Origin: Flavobacterium sp.
GTDB lineage: Bacteria; Bacteroidota; Bacteroidia; Flavobacteriales; Flavobacteriaceae
Direction: 5' to 3'
Length of the DNA: 64,000 bases
Assembly: GCA_014379405.1 (NCBI GenBank)
Contig: JACMLU010000023.1
Span: forward strand, 1 to 64,000
Shown here: piece after piece, positions 53,548 to 61,844 of the stretch
Layout: the number at the start of each line of letters is the position of its first letter
Position numbering within the stretch: position 1 is the first letter of the stretch
The notes under the pieces: model-generated
Databases searched by the model: none
What the model was told of the DNA's origin: nothing
Seen by the model: only the letters and a program-made list of their open reading frames with translations
Made by a program: the position numbers and the translations under genes

Positions 53548-53578
53548 TTGCTCGTGTCATAATTATTATTTACTTTTG
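53548..53578 (+). promoter_or_regulatory. Promoter of rpsO
   Basis: TTG at 53548-53550, 20 bases, then TACTTTTG at 53571-53578 with GCA next: a full consensus match. Confidence 0.72.
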
Positions 53579-53583
53579 CAGCC

Positions 53584-53604
53584 GTCTTACAATAGCTGTA
53601 AGAC
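53584..53604 (+). promoter_or_regulatory. Hairpin in the rpsO leader
   Basis: GTCTTACA pairs perfectly with TGTAAGAC around ATAGC, right at the expected start of transcription and 30 bases before the rpsO ATG. uS15 controls its own message through leader RNA structure in several bacteria; this is a candidate for such an element or a 5' stabilising stem. Confidence 0.5.
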
Positions 53605-53634
53605 ATACATAATAATCATTTAAATAATATTAAA

Positions 53635-53904
53635 ATGTACTTAACTAAAGAAGTTAAAGAAGAAATCTTCGCTAAACACGGAGGAAAAGCAGAAAACACA
53701 GGATCTGCAGAAGGACAAATCGCACTATTCACACACAGAATTAGTCACCTTACTGAGCACTTGAAAAAAAATCGTCACGATTACAACACAGAGCGTTCAT
53801 TGGTACTATTAGTAGGTAAAAGAAGATCTTTGTTGGATTACTTGAAAAAGAAAGAAATCAACAGATATCGTGAGATTATCAAAGTATTGGGTATTAGAAA
53901 ATAA
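53635..53904 (+). CDS. rpsO: 30S ribosomal protein uS15
   Basis: The 89-residue protein has the uS15 pattern: MYLTKEVKEEIFAKHG, then GSAEGQIALFTHRISHLTEH, then LVGKRRSLLDYLKKKE, the 16S-binding helix. It has its own promoter, a leader hairpin and a terminator at 53914. pnp follows on the same strand, the order found in most bacteria. No Shine-Dalgarno precedes the start. Confidence 0.98.
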   Translation: MYLTKEVKEEIFAKHGGKAENTGSAEGQIALFTHRISHLTEHLKKNRHDYNTERSLVLLVGKRRSLLDYLKKKEINRYREIIKVLGIRK

Positions 53905-53913
53905 TCAATATAT

Positions 53914-53943
53914 AAAAGAGGTGCGAAAGTGCCTCTTTTTTTA
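53914..53943 (+). terminator. Terminator after rpsO
   Basis: AAAGAGG pairs with CCTCTTT (with further TGC/GTG partial pairing around GAAA) and is followed by seven T. Confidence 0.85.
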
Positions 53944-54055
53944 TTTAAGAATTTAAATTTACAAGTTTAAATTTTTAAAAAAAACACTGAGCAATATTGA
54001 TTTTTGATATTGCTTTTACATTAAAAAAAGTTTGGTTTTTCATTGGGTTTTAGAA

Positions 54056-54088
54056 ACAACAACTACACACAACAACTACAACACAACT
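54056..54088 (+). repeat. CA-rich pnp leader with second copy of the 22-base repeat
   Basis: The tract is made of CAACAACTACA-type units and contains at 54061-54082 an exact copy of bases 18312-18333. It is unstructured (almost no G) and lies 30-60 bases before the pnp start, in its presumed leader. A GCAATAT/ATATTGC hairpin (53991-54013) lies upstream. Confidence 0.6.
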
Positions 54089-54120
54089 AGAACCCTTTGT
54101 TTAACTTAGAGAATTAAATT

Positions 54121-56256
54121 ATGATTCCACAATTATTTGTAGAAAGCATCGATTTAGGTGATGGCAGAAGCATCACAATCGAGACAGGAAGATTAGCTAA
54201 ACAAGCTGACGGATCTGTAGTAGTAAGAATTGGAAAAACTGTTATTTTAGGTACAGTTGTTTCCTCAAGAAAAGCAAGCCCAGGTATTGATTTCTTGCCT
54301 TTAACGGTAGATTACCGTGAAAAATTTGCAGCAGCTGGACGTTTTCCAGGTGGTTTCTTCAAAAGAGAAGCTCGTCCAAGTGATAGCGAAGTATTAACAA
54401 TGAGATTGGTTGACCGTGTATTGCGTCCGCTTTTCCCAAATGATTATCATGCAGAAGTGCAAGTGATGATTCAATTAATGTCTTATGACGAAGATGTAAT
54501 GCCAGATGCTTTAGCAGGTTTAGCAGCATCAGCAGCATTAGCTTTGTCTGACATTCCTTTTGAAACTTTAATTTCAGAAGCTAGAGTTGGAAGAATTGAT
54601 GGGAAATTCATCATCAATCCATCTCGTGCACAATTAGCATTATCAGATATTGATATGATGATTGGAGCTTCAACAGATTCTATCGCAATGGTAGAAGGAG
54701 AAATGAAAGAAATTTCAGAGGCAGAAATGGTTGAAGCCATTAAATTTGCTCACGAACACATCAAAGTACAAATTGCAGCTCAAGAAAGATTGGCAGCAGC
54801 TTTTGGAAAAAAAGAAGTTCGTACTTACGAAAAAGAAAAATCTGACGATGCTATTTACGCAAAAGTAAAAGCAGCGGCTTATGATAAAATTTACGCTATT
54901 GCAAGCAAAGGTTCAGCTAAACACGAACGTTCTGCTGCATTTGACGCTGTAAAAGAAGAAGTTAAAGCATTATTTACTGAAGAAGAATTGGCAGCAAACG
55001 GAGATTTAGTTTCTAAATACTTCTACAAAACCAATAAAGAAGCGGTTCGTAATGTAACTTTAGATTTAGGAACTCGTTTAGACGGAAGAAAAACTACCGA
55101 AATCAGACCAATTTGGTGTGAAGTAGATTATTTGCCATCTGTTCACGGTTCTGCATTGTTTACACGTGGAGAAACTCAAGCATTGGCAACAGCAACTTTA
55201 GGAACTTCTAGAGAAGCCAACCAAATTGATTCTCCATCAGAACAAGGAGAAGAAAAATTCTATTTGCACTATAATTTCCCACCATTTTCTACAGGAGAAG
55301 CGCGACCATTGAGAGGAACTTCAAGAAGAGAAGTTGGTCACGGAAACTTGGCACAAAGAGCATTGAAAAATATGATTCCTGCTGATTGTCCTTATACAAT
55401 CCGTGTAGTTTCTGAAGTATTAGAATCGAATGGTTCGTCTTCAATGGCTACAGTTTGTGCGGGAACATTATCATTGATGGACGCAGGTATTCAAATGATT
55501 CGTCCAGTTTCTGGAATTGCAATGGGATTGATTACTGATGGTGATCGTTTCGCAGTATTGTCAGATATTTTAGGTGATGAAGATCATTTAGGAGATATGG
55601 ACTTTAAAGTAACTGGAACTACCGAAGGTATTACAGCTTGCCAAATGGATATCAAAATTGATGGATTGAAATATGAAATTATGGAACAAGCTTTAGCGCA
55701 AGCTAGAGACGGTCGTTTGCATATATTGAACATTCTTACCTCAACTTTGGCAGAACCTAAAGCAGACGTTAAAGCATACGCTCCAAAAATTATCACAAGA
55801 ACTATTCCTGGTAACTTTATTGGTGCTTTGATTGGACCTGGTGGAAAAGTGATTCAAGAATTACAAAAAGCTACTGGTACAACTATCGTTATCAACGAAG
55901 TAAACGAAGAAGGAGTTATTGAAATTTTAGGAACTGACCCTGCTGGAATTGAAGCGGTATTGGCAAAAATCCAATCTATTACTTTCAAACCACAAATGGG
56001 CGAAGCTTATGAAGTGAAAGTAATCAAAATGCTTGATTTTGGTGCGGTTGTAGAATATACTGCTGCTCCAGGAAACGAAGTATTGCTTCACGTTTCGGAA
56101 CTAGCTTGGGAAAGAACAGAAAATGTGGGCGATGTGGTAAATATGGGCGATGTATTCCAAGTAAAATACCTTGGTCTTGATCCAAAAACACGCAAAGAAA
56201 AAGTGTCAAGAAAAGCACTTTTGCAAAGACCTCCACGTGAGGAAAGAAAAGAGTAA
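54121..56256 (+). CDS. pnp: Polyribonucleotide nucleotidyltransferase
   Basis: The 711-residue enzyme degrades RNA from the 3' end with phosphate. Two RNase PH domains are visible, the second starting near [56 protein letters not shown] and [14 protein letters not shown] mark the active half. A KH domain ([20 protein letters not shown]) and an S1 domain ([20 protein letters not shown]) end the protein. It follows rpsO after a terminator and has a long CA-rich leader. A strong terminator is at 56292. Confidence 0.98.
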   Translation: MIPQLFVESIDLGDGRSITIETGRLAKQADGSVVVRIGKTVILGTVVSSRKASPGIDFLPLTVDYREKFAAAGRFPGGFFKREARPSDSEVLTMRLVDRVLRPLFPNDYHAEVQVMIQLMSYDEDVMPDALAGLAASAALALSDIPFETLISEARVGRIDGKFIINPSRAQLALSDIDMMIGASTDSIAMVEGEMKEISEAEMVEAIKFAHEHIKVQIAAQERLAAAFGKKEVRTYEKEKSDDAIYAKVKAAAYDKIYAIASKGSAKHERSAAFDAVKEEVKALFTEEELAANGDLVSKYFYKTNKEAVRNVTLDLGTRLDGRKTTEIRPIWCEVDYLPSVHGSALFTRGETQALATATLGTSREANQIDSPSEQGEEKFYLHYNFPPFSTGEARPLRGTSRREVGHGNLAQRALKNMIPADCPYTIRVVSEVLESNGSSSMATVCAGTLSLMDAGIQMIRPVSGIAMGLITDGDRFAVLSDILGDEDHLGDMDFKVTGTTEGITACQMDIKIDGLKYEIMEQALAQARDGRLHILNILTSTLAEPKADVKAYAPKIITRTIPGNFIGALIGPGGKVIQELQKATGTTIVINEVNEEGVIEILGTDPAGIEAVLAKIQSITFKPQMGEAYEVKVIKMLDFGAVVEYTAAPGNEVLLHVSELAWERTENVGDVVNMGDVFQVKYLGLDPKTRKEKVSRKALLQRPPREERKE

Positions 56257-56291
56257 TCAGATCTTAGTTTACTAAAGGTTTATTTATAGGG

Positions 56292-56330
56292 AACCCCGTT
56301 TCATTCATTTGAAACGGGGTTTTTCGTTTT
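56292..56330 (+). terminator. Terminator after pnp
   Basis: AACCCCGTTTCA pairs with TGAAACGGGGTT around a short loop, followed by an interrupted T-run (TTTTCGTTTTTT). Confidence 0.88.
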
Positions 56331-56440
56331 TTAAAACCCCATTTACAGATTTAAATGTAAAAACAACACAATCTTTACTCAAAATCCGAAGAAAAAAAAT
56401 ATCTTTAACCGTATTAATCTTAAACAAAGAACAAACTATT

Positions 56441-56839
56441 ATGGCTTTAAACGTTATTCAAACCACACAAATCAATCAGAAACCATTTGTAATCTCAGAT
56501 TCAATAGACGTCAGCTACCCTGTGGCACCTTTAGTATCGACAAAACTATTCACTTCGGCCAGCGGCGTGGCAACTTTAAAAATAAGGGTTACACTTTATA
56601 TTGATGCCGCAGATACGGAATTACCATGGGTAGAACAAAACCCGGAAGTGATTGACAATTCATTGCAACTGTATTTTGATTACAATTATAAAGAAGAAAC
56701 ACCTGTAAGTCTAAACGTTTGGTACTTGGAGCTTGATTTCACTTCTCCAACTATTGAAGAAATCACGAGCATAACTTCTTTCTTAAAAGACATTGATCCA
56801 GAAACATCCAGAGGAACAGTAACAGTTATTACTCCTTAA
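56441..56839 (+). CDS. Protein of unknown function, 132 residues
   Basis: I do not recognise this protein. It begins MALNVIQTTQINQKPFVISD and has no signal peptide. It is rich in beta-prone residues (VATLKIRVTLYIDAADTELP), with a conserved-looking segment LNVWYLELDFTSPTIEE and an acidic end. I start at 56441 because the longer frame (from 56309) overlaps the pnp terminator; a TATCTTTA near 56400 resembles a -7 element. It is a single gene between pnp and the histidine kinase. Confidence 0.65.
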   Translation: MALNVIQTTQINQKPFVISDSIDVSYPVAPLVSTKLFTSASGVATLKIRVTLYIDAADTELPWVEQNPEVIDNSLQLYFDYNYKEETPVSLNVWYLELDFTSPTIEEITSITSFLKDIDPETSRGTVTVITP

Positions 56840-56888
56840 ATATAAATTTCGCCAATCAACATTACTAAACATCATTTAGTGTATTTAT

Positions 56889-58631
56889 ATGTCATCAAAA
56901 CTTAGCTTCATATTTATTTCAATACTATTTTCAATTCCTTTTTTTCATTTTTCTCAAGTAAAATCTTATAACGACGTTATTGAAAAGGAATTGCAAAAAA
57001 AAGTTATTGAATATACATCCGAAACAAATTTCATAAAATCCCAATCTTTTTATTTAAAAAAAGATTGGGATTCCACACTCATATACTCAATGAAACAATT
57101 GAGTACCAACACCAACAAAGAAATAGCCGATTATTGTCATTTTTTTAGAGGAACAAGTTTTTGCGAGAAAAAAATTTACAAGGAAGCCAAAAAAGAATTG
57201 GCACAAATTTCCAATCAATTTGCATTTTACCCTCAAGCGAGAATTTTTTTGGCAGGAGCTTCTTTAGAATCAAGAGAATTTGAAAACGCTCGATATTATT
57301 ACGAAAACACACTTAAACTTCCTCAAATAGAAAAGCAACCTTATAGTTTGTCCAAGATATATGAAGGCTTGGGTACGACGTATATTTTTTTAAAAATATA
57401 TGACAAAGCGGAAGAAAACCTAATTAAAAATTTAAAAATTAAAGAAAAAGAAAGCAACAAAGACGATCTATTCAACGCATACAATACCATTGCAAATCTA
57501 TATTATGAGCAATATAAAGACCAGCAAGCCATTCCCTATTTCGAAAAAGCCTATGCACTATCCAAAGAAGTAAAAGACTTTTCCAAAAAAGCAACTGCCA
57601 CACAAAATATGTCTGTTGTAGAAGAAAACAGGGGCAATTACAAAAAAGCACTGGCTTTAAGAAAAGAATCTATCCGATGGAAAGATTCTCTCAACAATCA
57701 AAACAAAATATGGGCCGTGGCTGATTTTGAGAAAAAGTTTGCGGTAGCCCAAAAAACGAAACAAATTAAGGTACTTGAAGTAGAAAACCAGTTAAAAAAC
57801 AGCCAACGAAATTGGTTGTTCTTCTCTGCAATCAGTTTATTGTTTTTATTAACGGCTGGAGTGTATTTTTATGCCCAAAAAGTAAAAAACGCTAAAATAA
57901 TTCTTCTTCAAAAAAACAAACTCGACGAACTTAACGCCACCAAAGACCAACTTTTTTCCATCGTAAGCCACGATTTGCGTTCCTCAGTAAATGCTCTAAA
58001 AACCAGTAATTCTAAATTATCGGCAACTCTGGAATCTAAAAATTACGATGAACTAAATCAACTAATTATTCAAAACAGCGGGATTGCCAACGGAGCCTAC
58101 AGCTTACTGGACAACTTGCTGCATTGGGCATTATTGCAAACCAAGCAATTGTATTTCCATAAAGAATCAGTGCATTTGTTTTCGATAGTGAAACAAATAG
58201 AATACAACTACAAACCTTTGCTTCTCGATAAATCAATTGTTTTTGAGAATTCAGTATCCAAAAATTGCTTTATCTTCGTGGATCTTGATTCGCTGAAAAT
58301 TGTGCTTCGTAATTTATTGGACAATGCCATCAAATTTTCTAACGAAAACGGCAAAATCAGTTTTTTTACGCAAGAAAATAATCCCGGTTTTTGCCAACTT
58401 GTTATAGAAGACACTGGCTTAGGAATGGATGAAAACACCATTAAAGAGATATTGAAAGACAGCGAATTATTAGCCAAAAAAAGCGACTCTGAAACCATAG
58501 GAACAGGTCTAGGAATGCAATTGTGCAAACAAATGGTCAAGAAAAATGGAGGCACAATACAAATAGAAAGTAAACTCCATAAAGGAACCAAAATTATGTT
58601 GACGTTCCCAAAAACAGAAGAAAATGGATAA
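56889..58631 (+). CDS. TPR-containing sensor histidine kinase
   Basis: The 580-residue kinase has a signal sequence or first membrane segment (about 5-22). About six tetratricopeptide repeats face the periplasm (to residue 270; YDKAEENLIKNLKIKEKESN, AIPYFEKAYALSKEVKDF). A second membrane segment lies near 309-329. The HisKA H-box has His361 in FSIVSHDLRSSVNAL. An HATPase domain follows, with N-box LDNAIKFSNENGK and G-boxes DTGLGMDEN and GTGLGMQLC. It overlaps its partner regulator by eight bases. The signal is unknown; TPRs suggest a protein partner. Confidence 0.93.
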   Translation: MSSKLSFIFISILFSIPFFHFSQVKSYNDVIEKELQKKVIEYTSETNFIKSQSFYLKKDWDSTLIYSMKQLSTNTNKEIADYCHFFRGTSFCEKKIYKEAKKELAQISNQFAFYPQARIFLAGASLESREFENARYYYENTLKLPQIEKQPYSLSKIYEGLGTTYIFLKIYDKAEENLIKNLKIKEKESNKDDLFNAYNTIANLYYEQYKDQQAIPYFEKAYALSKEVKDFSKKATATQNMSVVEENRGNYKKALALRKESIRWKDSLNNQNKIWAVADFEKKFAVAQKTKQIKVLEVENQLKNSQRNWLFFSAISLLFLLTAGVYFYAQKVKNAKIILLQKNKLDELNATKDQLFSIVSHDLRSSVNALKTSNSKLSATLESKNYDELNQLIIQNSGIANGAYSLLDNLLHWALLQTKQLYFHKESVHLFSIVKQIEYNYKPLLLDKSIVFENSVSKNCFIFVDLDSLKIVLRNLLDNAIKFSNENGKISFFTQENNPGFCQLVIEDTGLGMDENTIKEILKDSELLAKKSDSETIGTGLGMQLCKQMVKKNGGTIQIESKLHKGTKIMLTFPKTEENG

Positions 58632-59370
58632 TATCAATGTACTGATAATAGAAGATACGCCCGAGCAAAGTGATGCACTCAGCAAAGTTTTACTTGCAAA
58701 CAAGTATAATATTGTAGGTATTGCCAGAAGTTTTACCGAAGCACTAAAAGTATTTTACGAGCAAACCGTTGACATCATCGTTATAGATGTCTTTCTTGAC
58801 GGAAAACCAGACGGAATAACATTTGCCGAAACCATCAACATTATTCCCAATGCTTCAAAACCATTCGTATTTTTGACAAGTTCACAAGATCGTCAAATTT
58901 TCGAAAGAGCCAAATTGACCAAACCGTTCAGTTTTTTGATGAAACCTTTTAACGAATTGGAAATCCTTTACGCCCTTGAAATGGCAGTTGAAAAATTCTA
59001 CGAACAGACTAATGTATTTCTTAGCGAAGACCAAAACACGGTTATTAGCAACGATTATTTGTTTATAAAAAAGAAAAATGCCCTAAAAAAAATAGCCTTA
59101 AGCGACATTCTTTATATAGAAGTAGAAGAACGCTATTGCAATATCATAACCGAAAAAGAAAAGTTTGTAATCCTGATTTCATTAACCAAAATCAGTGATT
59201 TACTCGATAAAAATAAATTTATAAGAACACATCGCAACACTATAGTTAATGTAGACAAAATCGAGGAAATCATCCTTGCCGACAATCTTGTTATTTTAAA
59301 AGGGAATCACAAAATAAACCTAAGCGATACTTATAAAGATTTTATAAAAAAAATGAATATTTTGTCTTAA
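58624..59370 (+). CDS. LytTR-family response regulator
   Basis: The 248-residue protein has a receiver domain (about 1-125) with the phosphoacceptor Asp55 in IIVIDVFLDG and the conserved Lys in FLMKPF. A LytTR DNA-binding domain follows (about 145-245: LSDILYIEVEERYCNIITE and FIRTHRNTIVNVDKIEEI). Together with the TPR kinase, which it overlaps by eight bases, it forms a two-component system. The target genes are unknown; LytTR proteins often bind nearby or own promoters. A terminator lies at 59401. Confidence 0.94.
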   Translation: MDNINVLIIEDTPEQSDALSKVLLANKYNIVGIARSFTEALKVFYEQTVDIIVIDVFLDGKPDGITFAETINIIPNASKPFVFLTSSQDRQIFERAKLTKPFSFLMKPFNELEILYALEMAVEKFYEQTNVFLSEDQNTVISNDYLFIKKKNALKKIALSDILYIEVEERYCNIITEKEKFVILISLTKISDLLDKNKFIRTHRNTIVNVDKIEEIILADNLVILKGNHKINLSDTYKDFIKKMNILS

Positions 59371-59400
59371 CCAAAATCCTCCATAAAACCAAAATTCACT

Positions 59401-59432
59401 AAATCTTCTCCATATATCGAGAAGATTTTTTT
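59401..59432 (+). terminator. Terminator after the LytTR regulator
   Basis: AAATCTTCTC pairs with GAGAAGATTT around an eight-base loop, followed by T. Confidence 0.85.
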
Positions 59433-59546
59433 GTTTATATTCAACTTCATAATTTCATGACAATAAAAACCCGCTTTATGACAATTTAAATTACAAAAAA
59501 CGAAAAGCAGCTTACTTTTGAGATACAATTAAATCTAGTCAATATC

Positions 59547-59795
59547 ATGGTATCAAATAACCCCGTAGACATGTTAAAAGTAATCTCTCTTATTCAAAAA
59601 ATAATAACAAATCCCTACATCGGAGTTTGTGTTTCATTATTGCTTATCATCCCTAGTTTATACATAATCTTGGAAGACATAAGCGTAATCAGAAAAGAAT
59701 ATATTTTTCTAGCTATTGGAATTCCAATATACATCAAATCCTTGAACAAGATATTCGACAACATACTAAATCTTGATAAAGACCTCTTTAAATAA
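59547..59795 (+). CDS. Small membrane protein of unknown function, 82 residues
   Basis: I do not recognise it. It has two hydrophobic segments (about 27-47 and 53-70) within 82 residues, starting MVSNNPVDMLKVISLIQKII. A -7-like TACTTTTG lies at 59513-59520, 26 bases before the ATG, and a terminator follows at 59825. This framing makes a real single-gene unit likely. It lies between the two-component system and rpoD; no link to either is evident. Confidence 0.6.
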   Translation: MVSNNPVDMLKVISLIQKIITNPYIGVCVSLLLIIPSLYIILEDISVIRKEYIFLAIGIPIYIKSLNKIFDNILNLDKDLFK

Positions 59796-59824
59796 AAAAA
59801 TAACAAACCACACCATAGCCTAAA

Positions 59825-59867
59825 ACAGCTGTAAATCAACCCATAAGATTTACAGCTTGTTTTTTTG
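59825..59867 (+). terminator. Terminator ahead of rpoD
   Basis: AGCTGTAAATC pairs perfectly with GATTTACAGCT around nine bases, followed by a T-run. It closes the small membrane gene. Confidence 0.9.
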
Positions 59868-59952
59868 TGTTATTTTTTTGAAACTGTTGTAACTTTTTTT
59901 AGACTTCAAACGTATAACTACTTGTACACTTAAAAATTGAGGAGACACAACT

Positions 59953-60816
59953 ATGAGACAACTTAAAATCACCAAGCAGGTAACTAATCGTGAAACTGCA
60001 TCATTAGACAAGTATTTACAGGAAATTGGGAAGGTGGATCTTATCACCGCAGATGAAGAGGTAGAATTAGCACAAAAGATAAAAGCTGGTGATCAAAAAG
60101 CTTTAGAAAAATTAACAAAAGCCAATTTACGTTTCGTGGTTTCTGTGGCCAAACAATACCAAAATCAAGGATTAACACTTCCCGATTTGATTAACGAAGG
60201 AAATTTAGGTTTGATAAAAGCCGCACAACGTTTTGATGAAACCCGTGGTTTCAAATTCATTTCGTATGCAGTATGGTGGATTCGTCAATCTATTTTGCAA
60301 GCCTTGGCAGAACAATCTCGTATCGTTCGTTTGCCATTAAATAAAATTGGTTCCATCAATAAAATCAATAAAATGTATGCTTTGTTGGAGCAATCTAACG
60401 AAAGACCACCAACAGCTGAGGAAATTGCCAAAGAATTGGATATGACCGTAAACGACGTTAGAGAATCTATGAAAAACTCTGGCCGTCACCTTTCAATGGA
60501 CGCACCACTAGTTGAAGGAGAAGATTCAAACCTTTACGATGTATTGCGTTCTGGAGAATCTCCAAATCCAGACAGAGAATTAATTCAAGAATCATTGCGT
60601 ACCGAAATCGAGCGTTCACTGGAAACATTAACACCAAGAGAAGCAGACGTAGTTCGTTTGTATTTTGGTCTTGGCGACCAACACCCAATGACATTGGAAG
60701 AAATAGGAGAAACTTTCGACCTGACTCGCGAACGTGTACGTCAGATTAAAGAAAAAGCTATTAGAAGATTGAAACATACTTCAAGAAGTAAAATATTAAA
60801 AACCTATTTAGGTTAA
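59953..60816 (+). CDS. rpoD: Primary RNA polymerase sigma factor RpoD (Bacteroidota type)
   Basis: The 287-residue sigma-70 factor lacks region 1.1 and the large non-conserved insert, as usual for the Bacteroidota housekeeping sigma. Region 1.2 is in [16 protein letters not shown]. Region 2 is seen in [20 protein letters not shown] and [20 protein letters not shown]. Region 3 is near [18 protein letters not shown], and region 4.2 is in [20 protein letters not shown]. It reads TTG/TAnnTTTG promoters of the kind noted through the window. It is a single gene, terminated at 60866. Confidence 0.97.
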   Translation: MRQLKITKQVTNRETASLDKYLQEIGKVDLITADEEVELAQKIKAGDQKALEKLTKANLRFVVSVAKQYQNQGLTLPDLINEGNLGLIKAAQRFDETRGFKFISYAVWWIRQSILQALAEQSRIVRLPLNKIGSINKINKMYALLEQSNERPPTAEEIAKELDMTVNDVRESMKNSGRHLSMDAPLVEGEDSNLYDVLRSGESPNPDRELIQESLRTEIERSLETLTPREADVVRLYFGLGDQHPMTLEEIGETFDLTRERVRQIKEKAIRRLKHTSRSKILKTYLG

Positions 60817-60865
60817 TAAGAGTAACGACGGTCTGATTAACTGTTCGTTTTTTGATTGATGATTG

Positions 60866-60899
60866 AAACCTCGGCTGATTACCGAGGTTTTATTTTTTA
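60866..60899 (+). terminator. Terminator after rpoD
   Basis: AACCTCGG pairs with CCGAGGTT around seven bases, followed by TTATTTTTT. The rpe -7 element begins four bases later. Confidence 0.9.
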
Positions 60900-60902
60900 T
60901 AT

Positions 60903-60910
60903 TACCTTTG
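60903..60910 (+). promoter_or_regulatory. Candidate -7 element of rpe
   Basis: TACCTTTG then CAAA matches TAnnTTTG, 24 bases before the rpe ATG. Its -33 region would overlap the rpoD terminator stem. Confidence 0.55.
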
Positions 60911-60934
60911 CAAAAAAAACAACACAACCAAACA

Positions 60935-61597
60935 ATGAAGAATACAATTATTGCGCCTTCAGTCCTTGCTGCTGACTTTGCTAATTTACAACGTGACATC
61001 GAAATGATTAACAACAGTGAAGCCGATTGGTTTCATATTGACATTATGGACGGTGTATTTGTCCCCAATATTTCCTTCGGAATGCCCGTATTGGAAGCTA
61101 TAGCAAAACACGCAAAAAAAACAATCGATGTTCATTTAATGATTGTCGATCCAGATCGATACATTAAAACATTTGCTGATTTAGGTGCCAATATTTTATG
61201 TGTTCACTACGAAGCCTGCCCTCATCTTCACAGAACCTTGCAAGCTATCAAAGCCGAAGGAATGAAAGCTGGAGTAGCATTAAACCCACATACCAATGTC
61301 GATTTATTAGAAGATGTCATCAATGATATTGATATGATTTGTATTATGAGTGTGAATCCAGGTTTTGGAGGACAATCTTTTATTGAAAACACCTATACCA
61401 AAATTGAAAAACTAAAAGCGTTGATTACAAGAAAAGGAGCTTCAACTCTTATCGAAATTGACGGTGGCGTAACCAATAAAAACGCAGTTCAATTAGTAAA
61501 TGCTGGCGCTGACGTTCTTGTGGCTGGAAGTTATGTTTTCAAAGCAGAAAACCCAACAGCAACCATTGCGGATTTGAAGAAACTGACTTCTTTCTAA
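60935..61597 (+). CDS. rpe: Ribulose-phosphate 3-epimerase
   Basis: The 220-residue TIM barrel converts ribulose 5-phosphate to xylulose 5-phosphate in the pentose phosphate pathway. Signatures are IIAPSVLAADFANLQRD, WFHIDIMDGVFVPNISFG (metal His and Asp), VHLMI, MSVNPGFGGQSFI and IEIDGGVTNKN. I start at 60935 because the family begins MKNTIIAPSVL and the upstream extension overlaps the rpoD terminator and the promoter. A terminator follows at 61623. Confidence 0.96.
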   Translation: MKNTIIAPSVLAADFANLQRDIEMINNSEADWFHIDIMDGVFVPNISFGMPVLEAIAKHAKKTIDVHLMIVDPDRYIKTFADLGANILCVHYEACPHLHRTLQAIKAEGMKAGVALNPHTNVDLLEDVINDIDMICIMSVNPGFGGQSFIENTYTKIEKLKALITRKGASTLIEIDGGVTNKNAVQLVNAGADVLVAGSYVFKAENPTATIADLKKLTSF

Positions 61598-61622
61598 AAT
61601 TAAAAAAATACTATTCAAACTG

Positions 61623-61654
61623 AAATCCAAAGAGAAATCTTTGGATTTTTTTTT
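61623..61654 (+). terminator. Terminator after rpe
   Basis: AAATCCAAAGA pairs with TCTTTGGATTT around a GAAA tetraloop, followed by six or more T. Confidence 0.93.
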
Positions 61655-61844
61655 GTAAAAACCTCATTTACAAACTCATAAATGTTAGGAAAATGGTTTT
61701 TTAAAATAAAATTAAAGTTTATTTAATGTTATTTAAGTTATCAAAAACAAGATTTTAATCAAATATTTTTAACCTTTTGATATTATTAAACCGCATTTAA
61801 AATCTGACCCTGATTTTACATTTGTCGTTCTTAAAAAACAACAA

